This document shows positions 1 to 7,944 of a stretch of DNA of 31,307 bases, in pieces (the first letter of the stretch is position 1; each line of letters starts with the position of its first letter). The DNA is from an uncultured Clostridia bacterium (GTDB lineage: Bacteria > Bacillota > Clostridia > TANB77 > CAG-508), in assembly GCA_934141445.1 (NCBI GenBank), contig CAKPCF010000021.1:1-31307 (forward strand), given 5' to 3'. The notes under the pieces are model-generated. The model saw only the letters and a program-made list of their open reading frames with translations, did not search any database and was not told the DNA's origin. The position numbers and the translations under genes were made by a program.

Positions 1-41
1 ATAAATAATTTTGAATCTCAAACTCGTTCTAAAGTGTTTAT

Positions 42-70
42 ATAGTAATACGATTTTTACTCATTGTCAA
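42..70 (-). promoter_or_regulatory. Possible sigma-A promoter pointing off the left edge
   Basis: On the minus strand TTGACA (65-70) is followed after 17 bases by TACTAT (42-47), a 4/6 match to the -10 consensus. It would drive whatever minus-strand gene lies left of the window. The -35 box is perfect and the -10 is poor, so this is tentative. Confidence 0.3.
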
Positions 71-233
71 CAAAAATTACTTCATTTCATAAAGATTCGT
101 TCGACATTTTTCGCAACTCAAGCATATAATTTCACATATAAAAAAAGACACAAAACAGTATATTTTATTATACTCTCATGCCTTTTTCTATTTTCATTTA
201 TTTCAAATCATTTATAAAATTATTTTTGAACAG

Positions 234-262
234 TTGACTTCAAACTATTCTAATGATAGAAT
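234..262 (+). promoter_or_regulatory. Plus-strand sigma-A-like promoter in element copy 1
   Basis: TTGACT (234-239), a 17-base spacer, then TAGAAT (257-262). Each box matches consensus at five of six positions and the spacing is ideal. The same boxes with the same spacing occur in copy 2. It points into hairpin B and then into the 3' end of the LRR gene on the opposite strand, so any transcript would be a very short hairpin RNA or an antisense RNA. Confidence 0.55.
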
Positions 263-275
263 TTTTGTAAGTGTT

Positions 276-310
276 AAAGAAGCTTTAAGTCTCAAACTTA
301 AAGCTTCTTT
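276..310 (-). terminator. Hairpin B of element copy 1, probable terminator of the LRR gene
   Basis: A perfect 15-bp stem (AAAGAAGCTTTAAGT, 276-290, with its complement at 296-310) closes a 5-base loop, CTCAA. It begins 22 bases after the LRR gene stop codon. Flanking T and A tracts are short, so it may act on either strand. Three stem base pairs differ from copy 2 with both partners changed. Confidence 0.65.
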
Positions 311-331
311 TATTCTAAAATTACTTAAATA

Positions 332-3283
332 TTAGAATCCAGATTTTCCATTTGGCCATGTACATTTTGATACTTGAGACCAATCTGTTATATTTTTATT
401 TCCAGCAAGATATAATTGCTTTAAACTTCCATTATTTGCATAATTCAAATTAGCCAATATTTCCAAATTCCTATAATTTTTTCCATCTACTGATGATATA
501 TCATATATAACATTATTGCTTAAATCAAGTTTTTCTAAATTTATTAAATTTTTTAACGAATCAATACCTTTGACTATTAAGTTATTTGATAATTTCGCTA
601 TTTGGACTTTATTTAAATTAGACATAAATGATATATCCTGTAGATTTGTATTTGTGATAGTTAATTCTTGTAAATTTGTAAAATTACCTATTATTGAAAA
701 ATCCTCATCACTAACATTTATCTTATTAATTTTTAATTTTTCTATTTCAGGTAATTTTGAAAAACTTGATAAACTACTCACATTTATTTTTTCTTTTTCC
801 CAACTTACATTTTCAATTATTATTTCTTTTAAATTACTACAATCTTTTATCTTATCAATATTATTTAAAAATATTGGAACATCTAAGCCTCCAACACCAA
901 TATAAGAAATACATGTATTACCTTTAATTGAATTTAACAAAAACTCAAAATTTACATTTTGTGAATATGATACTTTATTCAAATTACTGCAAAGACTTGC
1001 ATCTAATTTACTATCTCCTTGTACAGCATGTATGATTGTTTCTAAATTTTCTGGTAATTTTACAATTCCAAAATATATATGTTGAAAATTTACTGTTTTT
1101 AATTTTTTACACTTAGTTAAGTCCAAATCTAAATTAGACTTAAAAGCACCTGTTTCTTGATACCCCATAGTTAATTGTTCTATTTCAGTACAATTTTCTA
1201 ATGTCTTTAAAGTAGTATTGTTATAACAAACCAATCCATATTCTATTTGTCCAAATATACTATTTATTCCACTACTATTATCTAATTTATTTATACATTT
1301 TTGTATCTTACTTAAGTCTATATTTTCATTTGAAATTAAAAGTACTTTTAATGCTGGTACATTATCATTTAATAGTTGTAATCCTATATCAGCATTATCG
1401 GTTGTAACTCCTGTATTTCTTAAGTCTAACCCACTTAAACTAACTGTATTTTTTACAAATGAAATATTATTTAAATTTGTTATATTTTCTAATCCTATAT
1501 GTGTTGCCAACTTATAATTTGATAAAACTTCATTTATCACACTATTTAATTTTTCTGCAGAAATTTCAGTATTATTTTCAACAATTTTCGTATTTTTCAT
1601 ATTAAAACTTATAACATTATTATATTGCTTTAAAGTTAGAAAAACATTCTTTTCAATCTCTAAATCACTTATATTTATATATTTAGTATTATCATCTAAC
1701 AGAGCTAAAGAATATTTACTACTTATTCCTACAGAATAGTCACAACCATCAATAATGGATTTAATGTTTGCAACTGCTATTGCATTAAGATTCTCGCAGC
1801 CATCTAACCTTAATTCTTTTATTTTTTTACAATCTTTTAAGTAATTACACCATACAAGATTTTCATTATTACTCAAATCAACAGAATATAAATTTGGCAT
1901 ATTAGTAGTATAAATGTACTTACTTATATCATTACTTGATGTATCAATTTTTGAAATACTAGATAAACTGTCTTGCTCTATATTCATATAATTCGAATTT
2001 TCTAATTCTGTTCCCAAATAATTATTATTTGCTATCAGATATGTCAAATTTTTCATATTTTCTATACCATTCAAGCTTTTCAAATTATTCAGTTTAACTT
2101 TCAACAAATAAACATTTGTAAAATCTTTCAAAGGTTCTATCGAAGTAATACTATTATTTTCCAAAGAAATGTATTGTATTGCTTTTTTAGTTACATCATT
2201 TAAGTCTTTCAAAATCTCTATATTAGTAACATTTTCATTTTTCTTTCCAACATAATTAGTTCTAGTAGTACAGATTTCTCCTTTTGTTCCAGATGATATG
2301 GCTAAATATTGTAAAGTCGATATCGAAAAATTTGCTATTCCATTATCACTACTAAATATTTTATTTACTTCTCTATCTAATGAATTCCATAAATATAAAT
2401 ATTTTAATTTTGACATTTTTCCAATAGCTTGATAGTTGTTAATATTGCAATTTCCTGAAAAATCAACATAATATAAATTTGGAGCATCTTCTATTCCATC
2501 TAAATTATCATAATTCACATTCTCAAAACTAATTTTTTCTAAACTTCCAAAAAAAGCCAACTTTTTCAAGTCTAAATTGTTATTTGTAACTTTTATTTCT
2601 GTCTGTGTACGCAAATCTTCTACAGTTATATCTCTGTTATATCCAAGCTCGCTACTCCAATTATCACTTGCATTTATCACAACCTTTGAAGATAAATCAC
2701 TTTCCTTTGCATTATCAATTGCTCCAATTCGTGTATCCGGTCCATTAGAGCAATAGTATACTTGCAAATCACTTGTAATACCATATACATCATTAAACTT
2801 TGCATAAATTCCACTTCCGGATATGCTAGCATCTCCACCTCTTATTTGATTTTTTATTTCATCTGGTAAAGCACTTTTTTCGATAAAATAATATTCTTTA
2901 TAATTATCACTATCTATAAAATAATAACTATCAGTTATTGATTTTTGAAAATATTTTCTTAGCTCATTATCTGAAATAAATCCATCTAATTTATTATCGT
3001 ATTGTTCTATATCTTCATATTTATTGATATATTGTTGTTGCATGAATTCTTCTAGTACTGCAACACTCTGTACATAAGTTGCATTCTTTGCCTGTGCCAT
3101 TATACCATTTTCTCCAATTGTTGCATTTAAACTTACACCTGCAAGAATCAACATTACAATTATTGAAATTACTAGTGCTATTAGAGTGATTGCTTTTTGA
3201 TTTTTTAAAGTTTTAAGTTTAAGCTGACTATTTAATCGTTCATAATCTACTATTTGCACTTTCTTACATTTTCTTTTGTTCAT
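332..3283 (-). CDS. Pilin-like N-terminus, leucine-rich repeat surface protein
   Basis: A protein of 983 residues. Residues 30-55 form a type IV pilin-like segment: ITLIALVISIIVMLILAG, one long hydrophobic helix, followed by an NATIGENGIM stretch. The usual Glu at mature position 5 is absent (Ala), and the residue before the expected cleavage point is Ala rather than Gly. After about 200 residues of unassigned sequence comes a long array of internalin-like leucine-rich repeats, for example the spans starting LQYLAISS, IQYISLENNSITSIEPLKDF and LTYLIANNNYLG, running to the C-terminus. It is probably held in the membrane or processed by prepilin peptidase with the repeats outside, as an adhesion or binding surface. 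The ATG has a strong AAGGAGG site. The 5' leader is long and structured (3316-3392), with a candidate promoter switch beyond it. Surface location and repeats are clear; the ligand is unknown. Confidence 0.8.
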   Translation of the reverse strand: MNKRKCKKVQIVDYERLNSQLKLKTLKNQKAITLIALVISIIVMLILAGVSLNATIGENGIMAQAKNATYVQSVAVLEEFMQQQYINKYEDIEQYDNKLDGFISDNELRKYFQKSITDSYYFIDSDNYKEYYFIEKSALPDEIKNQIRGGDASISGSGIYAKFNDVYGITSDLQVYYCSNGPDTRIGAIDNAKESDLSSKVVINASDNWSSELGYNRDITVEDLRTQTEIKVTNNNLDLKKLAFFGSLEKISFENVNYDNLDGIEDAPNLYYVDFSGNCNINNYQAIGKMSKLKYLYLWNSLDREVNKIFSSDNGIANFSISTLQYLAISSGTKGEICTTRTNYVGKKNENVTNIEILKDLNDVTKKAIQYISLENNSITSIEPLKDFTNVYLLKVKLNNLKSLNGIENMKNLTYLIANNNYLGTELENSNYMNIEQDSLSSISKIDTSSNDISKYIYTTNMPNLYSVDLSNNENLVWCNYLKDCKKIKELRLDGCENLNAIAVANIKSIIDGCDYSVGISSKYSLALLDDNTKYINISDLEIEKNVFLTLKQYNNVISFNMKNTKIVENNTEISAEKLNSVINEVLSNYKLATHIGLENITNLNNISFVKNTVSLSGLDLRNTGVTTDNADIGLQLLNDNVPALKVLLISNENIDLSKIQKCINKLDNSSGINSIFGQIEYGLVCYNNTTLKTLENCTEIEQLTMGYQETGAFKSNLDLDLTKCKKLKTVNFQHIYFGIVKLPENLETIIHAVQGDSKLDASLCSNLNKVSYSQNVNFEFLLNSIKGNTCISYIGVGGLDVPIFLNNIDKIKDCSNLKEIIIENVSWEKEKINVSSLSSFSKLPEIEKLKINKINVSDEDFSIIGNFTNLQELTITNTNLQDISFMSNLNKVQIAKLSNNLIVKGIDSLKNLINLEKLDLSNNVIYDISSVDGKNYRNLEILANLNYANNGSLKQLYLAGNKNITDWSQVSKCTWPNGKSGF

Positions 3284-3315
3284 TTATGATTTTCCTCCTT
3301 CAGATTTTATAAGTA

Positions 3316-3392
3316 GAGAAAAAGCTTTTTATTTTTGACAACTCTAAATGCCTTTGGCACTATTCAATTATCAACGATTAAAGCTCTTTCTC
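3316..3392 (-). promoter_or_regulatory. Structured 5' leader of the LRR gene
   Basis: In the minus-strand RNA, GAGAAAGAGCUUU (3392-3380) can pair over 13 bp, with one G-U pair, with AAAGCUUUUUCUC (3328-3316). The stem encloses about 50 bases that contain a small hairpin, AGUGCC-AAA-GGCAUU. The stem ends some 20 bases before the AAGGAGG ribosome binding site. No U-tract follows, so it is not a terminator. I could not match it to a riboswitch class I know, including the cyclic-di-GMP aptamers. It may be a regulatory leader or a stability element. Confidence 0.4.
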
Positions 3393-3409
3393 TTTCAATC
3401 CATAAAAAA

Positions 3410-3447
3410 CATTAGTCTAATGACTTTTGCTTTTCTTTGAAAGAAAA
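3410..3447. promoter_or_regulatory. Two adjacent perfect palindromes, possible operator
   Basis: CATTAGTCTAATG (3410-3422) and TTTTCTTTGAAAGAAAA (3431-3447) are perfect palindromes with a single central base, separated by 8 bp. A one-base loop is too tight for RNA, so they resemble protein-binding DNA sites. They lie upstream of the LRR gene leader. The second is of low complexity and could be chance. Confidence 0.3.
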
Positions 3448-3483
3448 CCATTTCAAAACTTCTATTTTCATTTTTATGGACTT

Positions 3484-3673
3484 CTTTAAGTTCCGTACTT
3501 ATAGAAAAAATAAAAAGACACAAAACAGTACATCTTATTATACTTTCATGTCTTTTTATATTTTATTATTTTTAAATATTCAATAAAAATTGTTTTGGAA
3601 TAGTTGACTTCAAAACTTACTAATGATAGAATTTTTATAAATGTAAAACACACTTTAAGTACGGAACTTAAAG
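3484..3673. repeat. Inverted repeat flanking a promoter, candidate invertible segment
   Basis: The 21 bases at 3484-3504 and 3653-3673 are reverse complements at 20 of 21 positions; the core TAAGTTCCGTACTTA (3487-3501) is exact. Each site is itself two inverted arms (TAAGT, ACTTA) around an asymmetric 5-bp centre (TCCGT or ACGGA), like a site-specific recombination core. The 148 bp between them contain hairpin A and a plus-strand promoter (3604-3632). Inversion would turn that promoter toward the LRR gene. No recombinase is in the window, so this is a hypothesis built on a clear repeat. Confidence 0.5.
3604..3632 (+). promoter_or_regulatory. Plus-strand sigma-A-like promoter in element copy 2
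   Basis: TTGACT (3604-3609), a 17-base spacer, then TAGAAT (3627-3632), identical boxes and spacing to copy 1. In the present orientation it faces the 3' end of the FGE-like gene on the other strand and meets hairpin B within about 10 bases of the expected start. It lies inside the inverted repeat at 3484-3673. Confidence 0.6.
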
Positions 3674-3680
3674 TGTGTTT
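3646..3680 (-). terminator. Hairpin B of element copy 2, probable terminator of the FGE-like gene
   Basis: A perfect 15-bp stem, AAACACACTTTAAGT (3646-3660) with its complement at 3666-3680, closes the loop ACGGA. It begins 41 bases after the stop codon of the upstream minus-strand gene. The inner seven pairs are identical to copy 1 and the outer part varies with pairing kept. Confidence 0.65.
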
Positions 3681-3720
3681 ATTTATAATTATATTTTTCA
3701 TTTCTTAATCTATATAAAAA

Positions 3721-5478
3721 CTATTTAGTTATCAAAACGCCCCTATATCCTGCTGTGTTTCCATATTCACAATTAAACATATTTTGAGTTGTACCACTTT
3801 TTTTTCCAAAAATAACAAAATAATTACTATTACTTATTGATTTTTGGTTTGCTCCAGTATCAACTTGTTCTTGGCTATCATTTATTGCATCACCTATAAC
3901 CTTAGTTGAAGTTAAATAATACATCATATTCTTCTTATTCGTAATAGCACTACTTACTGTTTTACCAGCTAAAATCTCTCCATACTCTTTACTACTTAAA
4001 TCATATATTCCTGTTGCATTTCCTGTAGATGACATAGCTTTGTTTGTAGAATATATACCACTCTCGTTTGTAGCACCACCAGCATATTTGCTAGTATTTA
4101 TTGCTGTTGTATTGTTTAAAACATAATAAGATAAATATAATATAGCACCATGTTCTGATGTTTTACTTAAATGAGAATTTGTATTAGCAAAAGTCACATT
4201 TGAAATTGTTCCATTGTTTTCTGTTGGTGTTACCTTTATTATTTCTTTACCAGGAACAGATACACATTTATTACTTGCATCTTTTGATATCAAATACTTA
4301 TTTACCCAAAATCCAGATATTTCACTATCCCATTCACCATTTGTATATTTTTCATCTGATGATTGTTGAAATGCTGGATGTACCTTTATAGTACTTCCTA
4401 GTACTGTATTTTCTGTTGTTATTTTTGATAATTCCTTTAAAAATTTAATACTACCTATTTTATTACTTTCTGTTATTGAATATGCAAATCTTGGTATCCA
4501 AACCCACCAATTACCATTAGCATCTACTGCATTTGCCCAAAGATTACTTGAGCTTGAATAATCATACCAATCTCCTGAATTTAAATCACTTACATTTTCA
4601 AAACTACTTCCATTCCACTTTTTAGCTGTCATACCATCAGCTAAAACTGGTGGATTATTTAGTACTATTGAAACTGTTTTATTAGCATTAGCAGTTGTTT
4701 CATCTTTTACTCTTACTTCATAGCTTCCAGCTTCTGAAACTGTAAATGCGTAATTCTTATCCTCTTTTTCATCTACTTTTTTCCATGCATAATCTGTACT
4801 AGAATCAGTAGAATTTGCTTTTTTTCTATATTCAAATTCAGTAATATTTATAGACTTTTCATCCTTTTCACCTGTACAACTCAAAACAACCTTAGCAGTT
4901 AATCCATAATTTTTTACGCTTACTTTTAGAGCATCAGTTGCATAAGATATTTTTGTATCACTATCTGATTTTAAATTTATCTTTTGACCACCAGGCAAAT
5001 CATATTGTGTATGATATTCTACTCCATCAACTTTTATTCCCTGTTTTTCAATTACGTATCTTTTATCAAAATTAACAGCAATTGACATTTCTGAATCTTC
5101 AAAACCACTTAATCCAAGTTTATTTTTCAAGTCACTCGTAGAAAAATAATAATAATTTTCCTTGCTATCTCCAATTGCCTCTATTAAATCTTCAAGAGTC
5201 GTTTTCCCATCTACTGTCTGATCTTCTTTATCTATTCCAAGGCATTCTTTCAGATATACATTTATATTTGGATTATCTTTTTTTCCACTCCAGCTGTCAT
5301 ATTCACTTGCAATAAGATCAACCTTTTCTTGTATTACTTTTAATTTAGCAACATAGTTTTCTTTTTTCATATCTTTATATGCTTCTATACCTGAATATGT
5401 AGTAATAGATGCCAATATGAATATTAGTATAATCGTTACAACAAGTGAAACTAAAGTAACACCACTTTCGTTTTTCAT
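3721..5478 (-). CDS. Pilin-like N-terminus, Ig-like region and FGE/C-type-lectin-like domain
   Basis: A protein of 585 residues. Residues 5-30 are a prepilin-like start, SGVTLVSLVVTIILIFILAS, with Gly before the cleavage point but Ser instead of Glu at position 5. A middle part (about 150-275) looks like an Ig or PKD-type beta domain ending in a YEVRVKDE strand. Residues from about 300 resemble the formylglycine-generating-enzyme/C-type-lectin fold: WWVWIPRFAYSI, a VHPAF segment, GFWVNKYLIS, EHGAILYLSYYV, STGNATGIYDLSS and a C-terminal NTAGYRGVLITK. This fold is common on surface proteins and includes targets of diversity-generating retroelements. It is probably displayed outside the cell, not an enzyme. 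The ATG follows GGAAGGAG. It is followed by copy 2 of the intergenic element. Confidence 0.75.
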   Translation of the reverse strand: MKNESGVTLVSLVVTIILIFILASITTYSGIEAYKDMKKENYVAKLKVIQEKVDLIASEYDSWSGKKDNPNINVYLKECLGIDKEDQTVDGKTTLEDLIEAIGDSKENYYYFSTSDLKNKLGLSGFEDSEMSIAVNFDKRYVIEKQGIKVDGVEYHTQYDLPGGQKINLKSDSDTKISYATDALKVSVKNYGLTAKVVLSCTGEKDEKSINITEFEYRKKANSTDSSTDYAWKKVDEKEDKNYAFTVSEAGSYEVRVKDETTANANKTVSIVLNNPPVLADGMTAKKWNGSSFENVSDLNSGDWYDYSSSSNLWANAVDANGNWWVWIPRFAYSITESNKIGSIKFLKELSKITTENTVLGSTIKVHPAFQQSSDEKYTNGEWDSEISGFWVNKYLISKDASNKCVSVPGKEIIKVTPTENNGTISNVTFANTNSHLSKTSEHGAILYLSYYVLNNTTAINTSKYAGGATNESGIYSTNKAMSSTGNATGIYDLSSKEYGEILAGKTVSSAITNKKNMMYYLTSTKVIGDAINDSQEQVDTGANQKSISNSNYFVIFGKKSGTTQNMFNCEYGNTAGYRGVLITK

Positions 5479-5609
5479 AAATTAAGGTTTCTCCTTCCTT
5501 CTTTTGTTTTGATATTTCTGAACTTTCAAACTTACCTAATTCAAGTTTATTCTTTAAATCTATTGTTTAAATCGTTAATATTATTTAATAATTTTTTCTT
5601 ATACTATTA

Positions 5610-5658
5610 GAAAAGCAGACATCAATAATTCTGTTTTTAATTATTTTAGTCCGCTTCT
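5610..5658 (-). terminator. Terminator after the cyclophilin gene
   Basis: On the minus strand AAGCGGAC pairs with GTCTGCTT (one G-T), with an inner AATAATT/AATTATT stem, followed by TTTTCT. It lies 39 bases after the cyclophilin stop and closes the ftsK-to-cyclophilin cluster. Confidence 0.65.
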
Positions 5659-5696
5659 TATTTGCAAAATTATACTTTTATTTTATTCATATAATT

Positions 5697-6509
5697 TTAT
5701 TGATTATTTGAATAATATTGACTCATCAATTGATATAAATATTGTGAATAATTAAATGCTTCATGTGTTTCTGGCATACCATAATCAACACCATAAGTTT
5801 CAACTGTTACATTAGATATAACTGGCATTGTTTCAAAAGCATTAATTGTTGTTGCATTATAATCAGTATTTGCACTTTCTGAATCTGATGTTTTAGTAGC
5901 TGTATTATAAATACTTTCTACTATATCCATACCTTCTACTACTTCACCAAAAGCTGCATACAAACCGTTTAAATCAGTTGTATCTTGAGTTAATATTGTA
6001 AATTGTGAATTTGCAGAATTATAACTTTGTGTAGTTAAATTCTTAACTTGTTTTGTATAATCAGCTCTTACCATTGAAACTATACCTTTTTTATGGCTTA
6101 AAGTATTTTGATTATATCCATTTGCAATAAATTCACCATTTATTTCATAATCTTTATCATCATCTGAATCTGCTTCTATGCTTGAATCAATTGTACTATA
6201 TTTTGGATTCTCAACTTTTCCTTCTGTATTTCTTCCCCAATATTCTGAAAAATCATCTTTTCCATATACAACTTTACCATTATAATATCCAGATTGAGCA
6301 AGTTTAATAAAGTTTCTAACTGTATTTGGTGCATATTCTGGATAAAGTACCATTTTTACATTTCCATATCCTTCTATTTCAAAAGTTACTTCTGGATTTT
6401 TTATTTCTTGTGTAGCATAACGAACATATCCATATATTAAAGTTCCTATTAAAGCTACTAAAACAATAGCTACTACTAGCCATATAATACTTTGTGTCTT
6501 TTTACTCAT
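5697..6509 (-). CDS. Membrane-anchored cyclophilin-type peptidylprolyl isomerase, degenerate site
   Basis: A protein of 270 residues. An N-terminal membrane segment (SIIWLVVAIVLVALIGTLIY) puts the rest outside. The cyclophilin fold follows: VTFEIEGYGNVKMVLYPEYA, NTVRNFIKLAQSGYYNG, GIVSMVRA, NSQFTIL, and FGEVVEGMDIVESIY. These match the family core. Where active cyclophilins have FHR and a downstream QGGD, this protein has VVYG and WGRNTEG, so the catalytic arginine appears missing. It may work as a chaperone for secreted proteins rather than as an isomerase. I start at the ATG at 6509, which has AAGGTGG about 8 bases before it; a GTG four codons earlier overlaps that site. It lies 23 bases after radA and ends the cluster. 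Confidence 0.8.
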   Translation of the reverse strand: MSKKTQSIIWLVVAIVLVALIGTLIYGYVRYATQEIKNPEVTFEIEGYGNVKMVLYPEYAPNTVRNFIKLAQSGYYNGKVVYGKDDFSEYWGRNTEGKVENPKYSTIDSSIEADSDDDKDYEINGEFIANGYNQNTLSHKKGIVSMVRADYTKQVKNLTTQSYNSANSQFTILTQDTTDLNGLYAAFGEVVEGMDIVESIYNTATKTSDSESANTDYNATTINAFETMPVISNVTVETYGVDYGMPETHEAFNYSQYLYQLMSQYYSNNQ

Positions 6510-6532
6510 TTTTGTTTCCACCTTCCATATCT

Positions 6533-7894
6533 CTATTTTAATCCTAAATATTTCATAGCATCAATAATATTCTTTGCGCCTATTATATCTAAATTAAACT
6601 TTTCTTTCAATAGTTTTTTATTACTTTCTGGAATAATACAAGTTTTATATCCTAATTTTTCTGCTTCTTTTATTCTTTTTTCAATCATATTTACAGAACG
6701 AACTTCACCTGTAAGTCCAACTTCACCAATAGCAACAACATCTTCTTTTATACTAATATTTTTAAAACTAGATGCAGTTGCTAACATTATTCCTAAGTCT
6801 AGTGCCGGTTCATTTACCTTTATTCCACCAACTATATTCAAGTATACATCTTGTGAACCCAAATTCATGCCAGCTCTTTTTTCTAAAACAGCCATCAATA
6901 AAGTTAATCTATTATAATCAATTCCAATTGCATTTCTTCTTGGCATTCCAAAAACGCTTGGAACTGATAAAGCTTGTAATTCTAATAAGAGCGGTCTTGT
7001 TCCTTCTAAACTTACCACTATTACTGAACCTGGTGGATTTCCTTCTCTTTCAGAAATCAGTATTGAAGATGGATTTTTTATTTCCACTAATCCTTCATTT
7101 TGCATTTCAAACATGCCAATTTCATTAGTTGAACCAAATCTATTCTTTACACCTCTTAAAATTCTATATGAAAAATATCTTTCACCTTCTAGATACAATA
7201 CAGTATCTACCATGTGTTCTAAAACTCTTGGCCCAGCAATATTACCATCTTTTGTAACATGGCCAATAATTATAGTAGTAATATTAGCTTGTTTACACAT
7301 TTTCATAACTCGTGCTGTTATTTCTCTAACCTGACTCACACTACCTGGTGCAGATGTTATTTCTTCTGAATACATTGTTTGTACAGAATCTATAATTACA
7401 AATTTTGGAGAATATTTTTCCAAAGCATATTCTACATTATCAATATCTGTTTCTGCTAAAAACAATACATTATCATTTTTTATTCCAAGTCTATCAGCTC
7501 TTAGTTTTATTTGTTCAGCAGATTCTTCTCCAGAAACATATAAAATTTTTCCGTCAACTTTTACTTCATTGCAAATTTGTAAAATAAGTGTAGATTTTCC
7601 AATTCCTGGCTCTCCACCAAGCAAAGTTAGTGAACCTTCTACAAATCCTCCACCTAAAACTCTATCTAATTCATCTGTACCAGTCTTAATTCTAATAGTA
7701 GCTTTTTTTTCAACACTATTTAAAGCAATTGGTTCGCTTCTTTCCTTTTTCTTATCTTTTCCAGAAGATGTGACTATTGCTTTTTCTTCAACAAAAGTAT
7801 TCCAATTATTACAGGCTGGGCATTTTCCCAGCCATTTACTAGATTCATATCCACATTCATTACAAACAAAAACTGTGCTATTTTTTTTTGCCAT
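6533..7894 (-). CDS. radA: DNA repair protein RadA
   Basis: A protein of 453 residues, normal for the family. RadA is a RecA-like ATPase that helps process recombination intermediates and drives branch migration. Visible parts in order: a four-cysteine zinc finger (CNECGYESSKWLGKCPAC, residues 11-28), Walker A GGEPGIGKST (93-102), the RadA-specific KNRFG motif, and a C-terminal Lon-protease-like domain with GGIKVNEPALDLGI. The ATG has AAGGA upstream. It sits 50 bases after the GH15 gene and 23 before the cyclophilin, probably in one transcript. Nothing looks unusual. Confidence 0.97.
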   Translation of the reverse strand: MAKKNSTVFVCNECGYESSKWLGKCPACNNWNTFVEEKAIVTSSGKDKKKERSEPIALNSVEKKATIRIKTGTDELDRVLGGGFVEGSLTLLGGEPGIGKSTLILQICNEVKVDGKILYVSGEESAEQIKLRADRLGIKNDNVLFLAETDIDNVEYALEKYSPKFVIIDSVQTMYSEEITSAPGSVSQVREITARVMKMCKQANITTIIIGHVTKDGNIAGPRVLEHMVDTVLYLEGERYFSYRILRGVKNRFGSTNEIGMFEMQNEGLVEIKNPSSILISEREGNPPGSVIVVSLEGTRPLLLELQALSVPSVFGMPRRNAIGIDYNRLTLLMAVLEKRAGMNLGSQDVYLNIVGGIKVNEPALDLGIMLATASSFKNISIKEDVVAIGEVGLTGEVRSVNMIEKRIKEAEKLGYKTCIIPESNKKLLKEKFNLDIIGAKNIIDAMKYLGLK

Positions 7895-7944
7895 TCAAAA
7901 TTCCTTATGTAATATATTTAGGTTTTTAACTAGATGCCTATAAA

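Larger units (their letters stand above)
141..310. repeat. Repeated intergenic element, copy 1 (hairpin A, promoter, hairpin B)
   Basis: This 170-bp stretch aligns without any gap to 3511-3680, with about 130 of 170 positions identical by hand count. In order it holds hairpin A (141-187; AAAAAGACA and CTTTTT arms around an AGTATA/TATACT inner stem), a plus-strand promoter (234-262) and hairpin B (276-310). Both copies lie just downstream of the stop codon of a minus-strand pilin-like surface gene, so the element may travel or be duplicated with such genes. Its function is not known to me. Confidence 0.8.
1..331. other. Intergenic region at left edge, downstream of the LRR gene
   Basis: No convincing gene lies here. 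Bases 141-310 are copy 1 of a 170-bp repeated element described separately. Bases 1-140 are AT-rich and unlike the region left of copy 2. On the minus strand they hold a possible promoter pointing off the left edge. A 68-codon plus-strand reading frame (11-217) crosses the first hairpin of the element, but it has no ribosome binding site and I do not call it a gene. Confidence 0.6.
3511..3680. repeat. Repeated intergenic element, copy 2
   Basis: Gap-free partner of 141-310, offset by 3370 bp. Hairpin A (3512-3557) has a clean 9-bp outer stem, AAAAAGACA/TGTCTTTTT, ending in a T-run, so it can stop plus-strand transcription. It is followed by the promoter and hairpin B. The central stretch between hairpin A and the promoter is the least conserved part; the promoter boxes and the inner stem of hairpin B are the most conserved. 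Confidence 0.8.
3284..3720. other. Complex intergenic region between the two left surface genes
   Basis: These 437 bases hold no gene. From right to left (the direction of the flanking genes) they contain hairpin B, a plus-strand promoter, hairpin A, a site inversely repeated to hairpin B (3484-3504), two palindromes (3410-3447), a long-range stem in the LRR gene leader (3316-3392) and the LRR gene ribosome binding site. Each is listed separately. Confidence 0.75.

Noticed and set aside
11..217. A 68-codon plus-strand frame whose end, KRHKTV then IILSC, is partly kept in the second element copy, like a type I toxin peptide
   Set aside because: No ribosome binding site in copy 1 and no in-frame ATG in copy 2; the frame is explained by conservation of hairpin A.
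3316..3392. Cyclic-di-GMP riboswitch in the leader of a pilin-like gene
   Set aside because: The class I and II consensus stretches are not present.
3484..3680. Integron attC-like site
   Set aside because: No GTTRRRY/RYYYAAC core boxes and no integrase; the hairpin is a perfect stem with no attC bulges.
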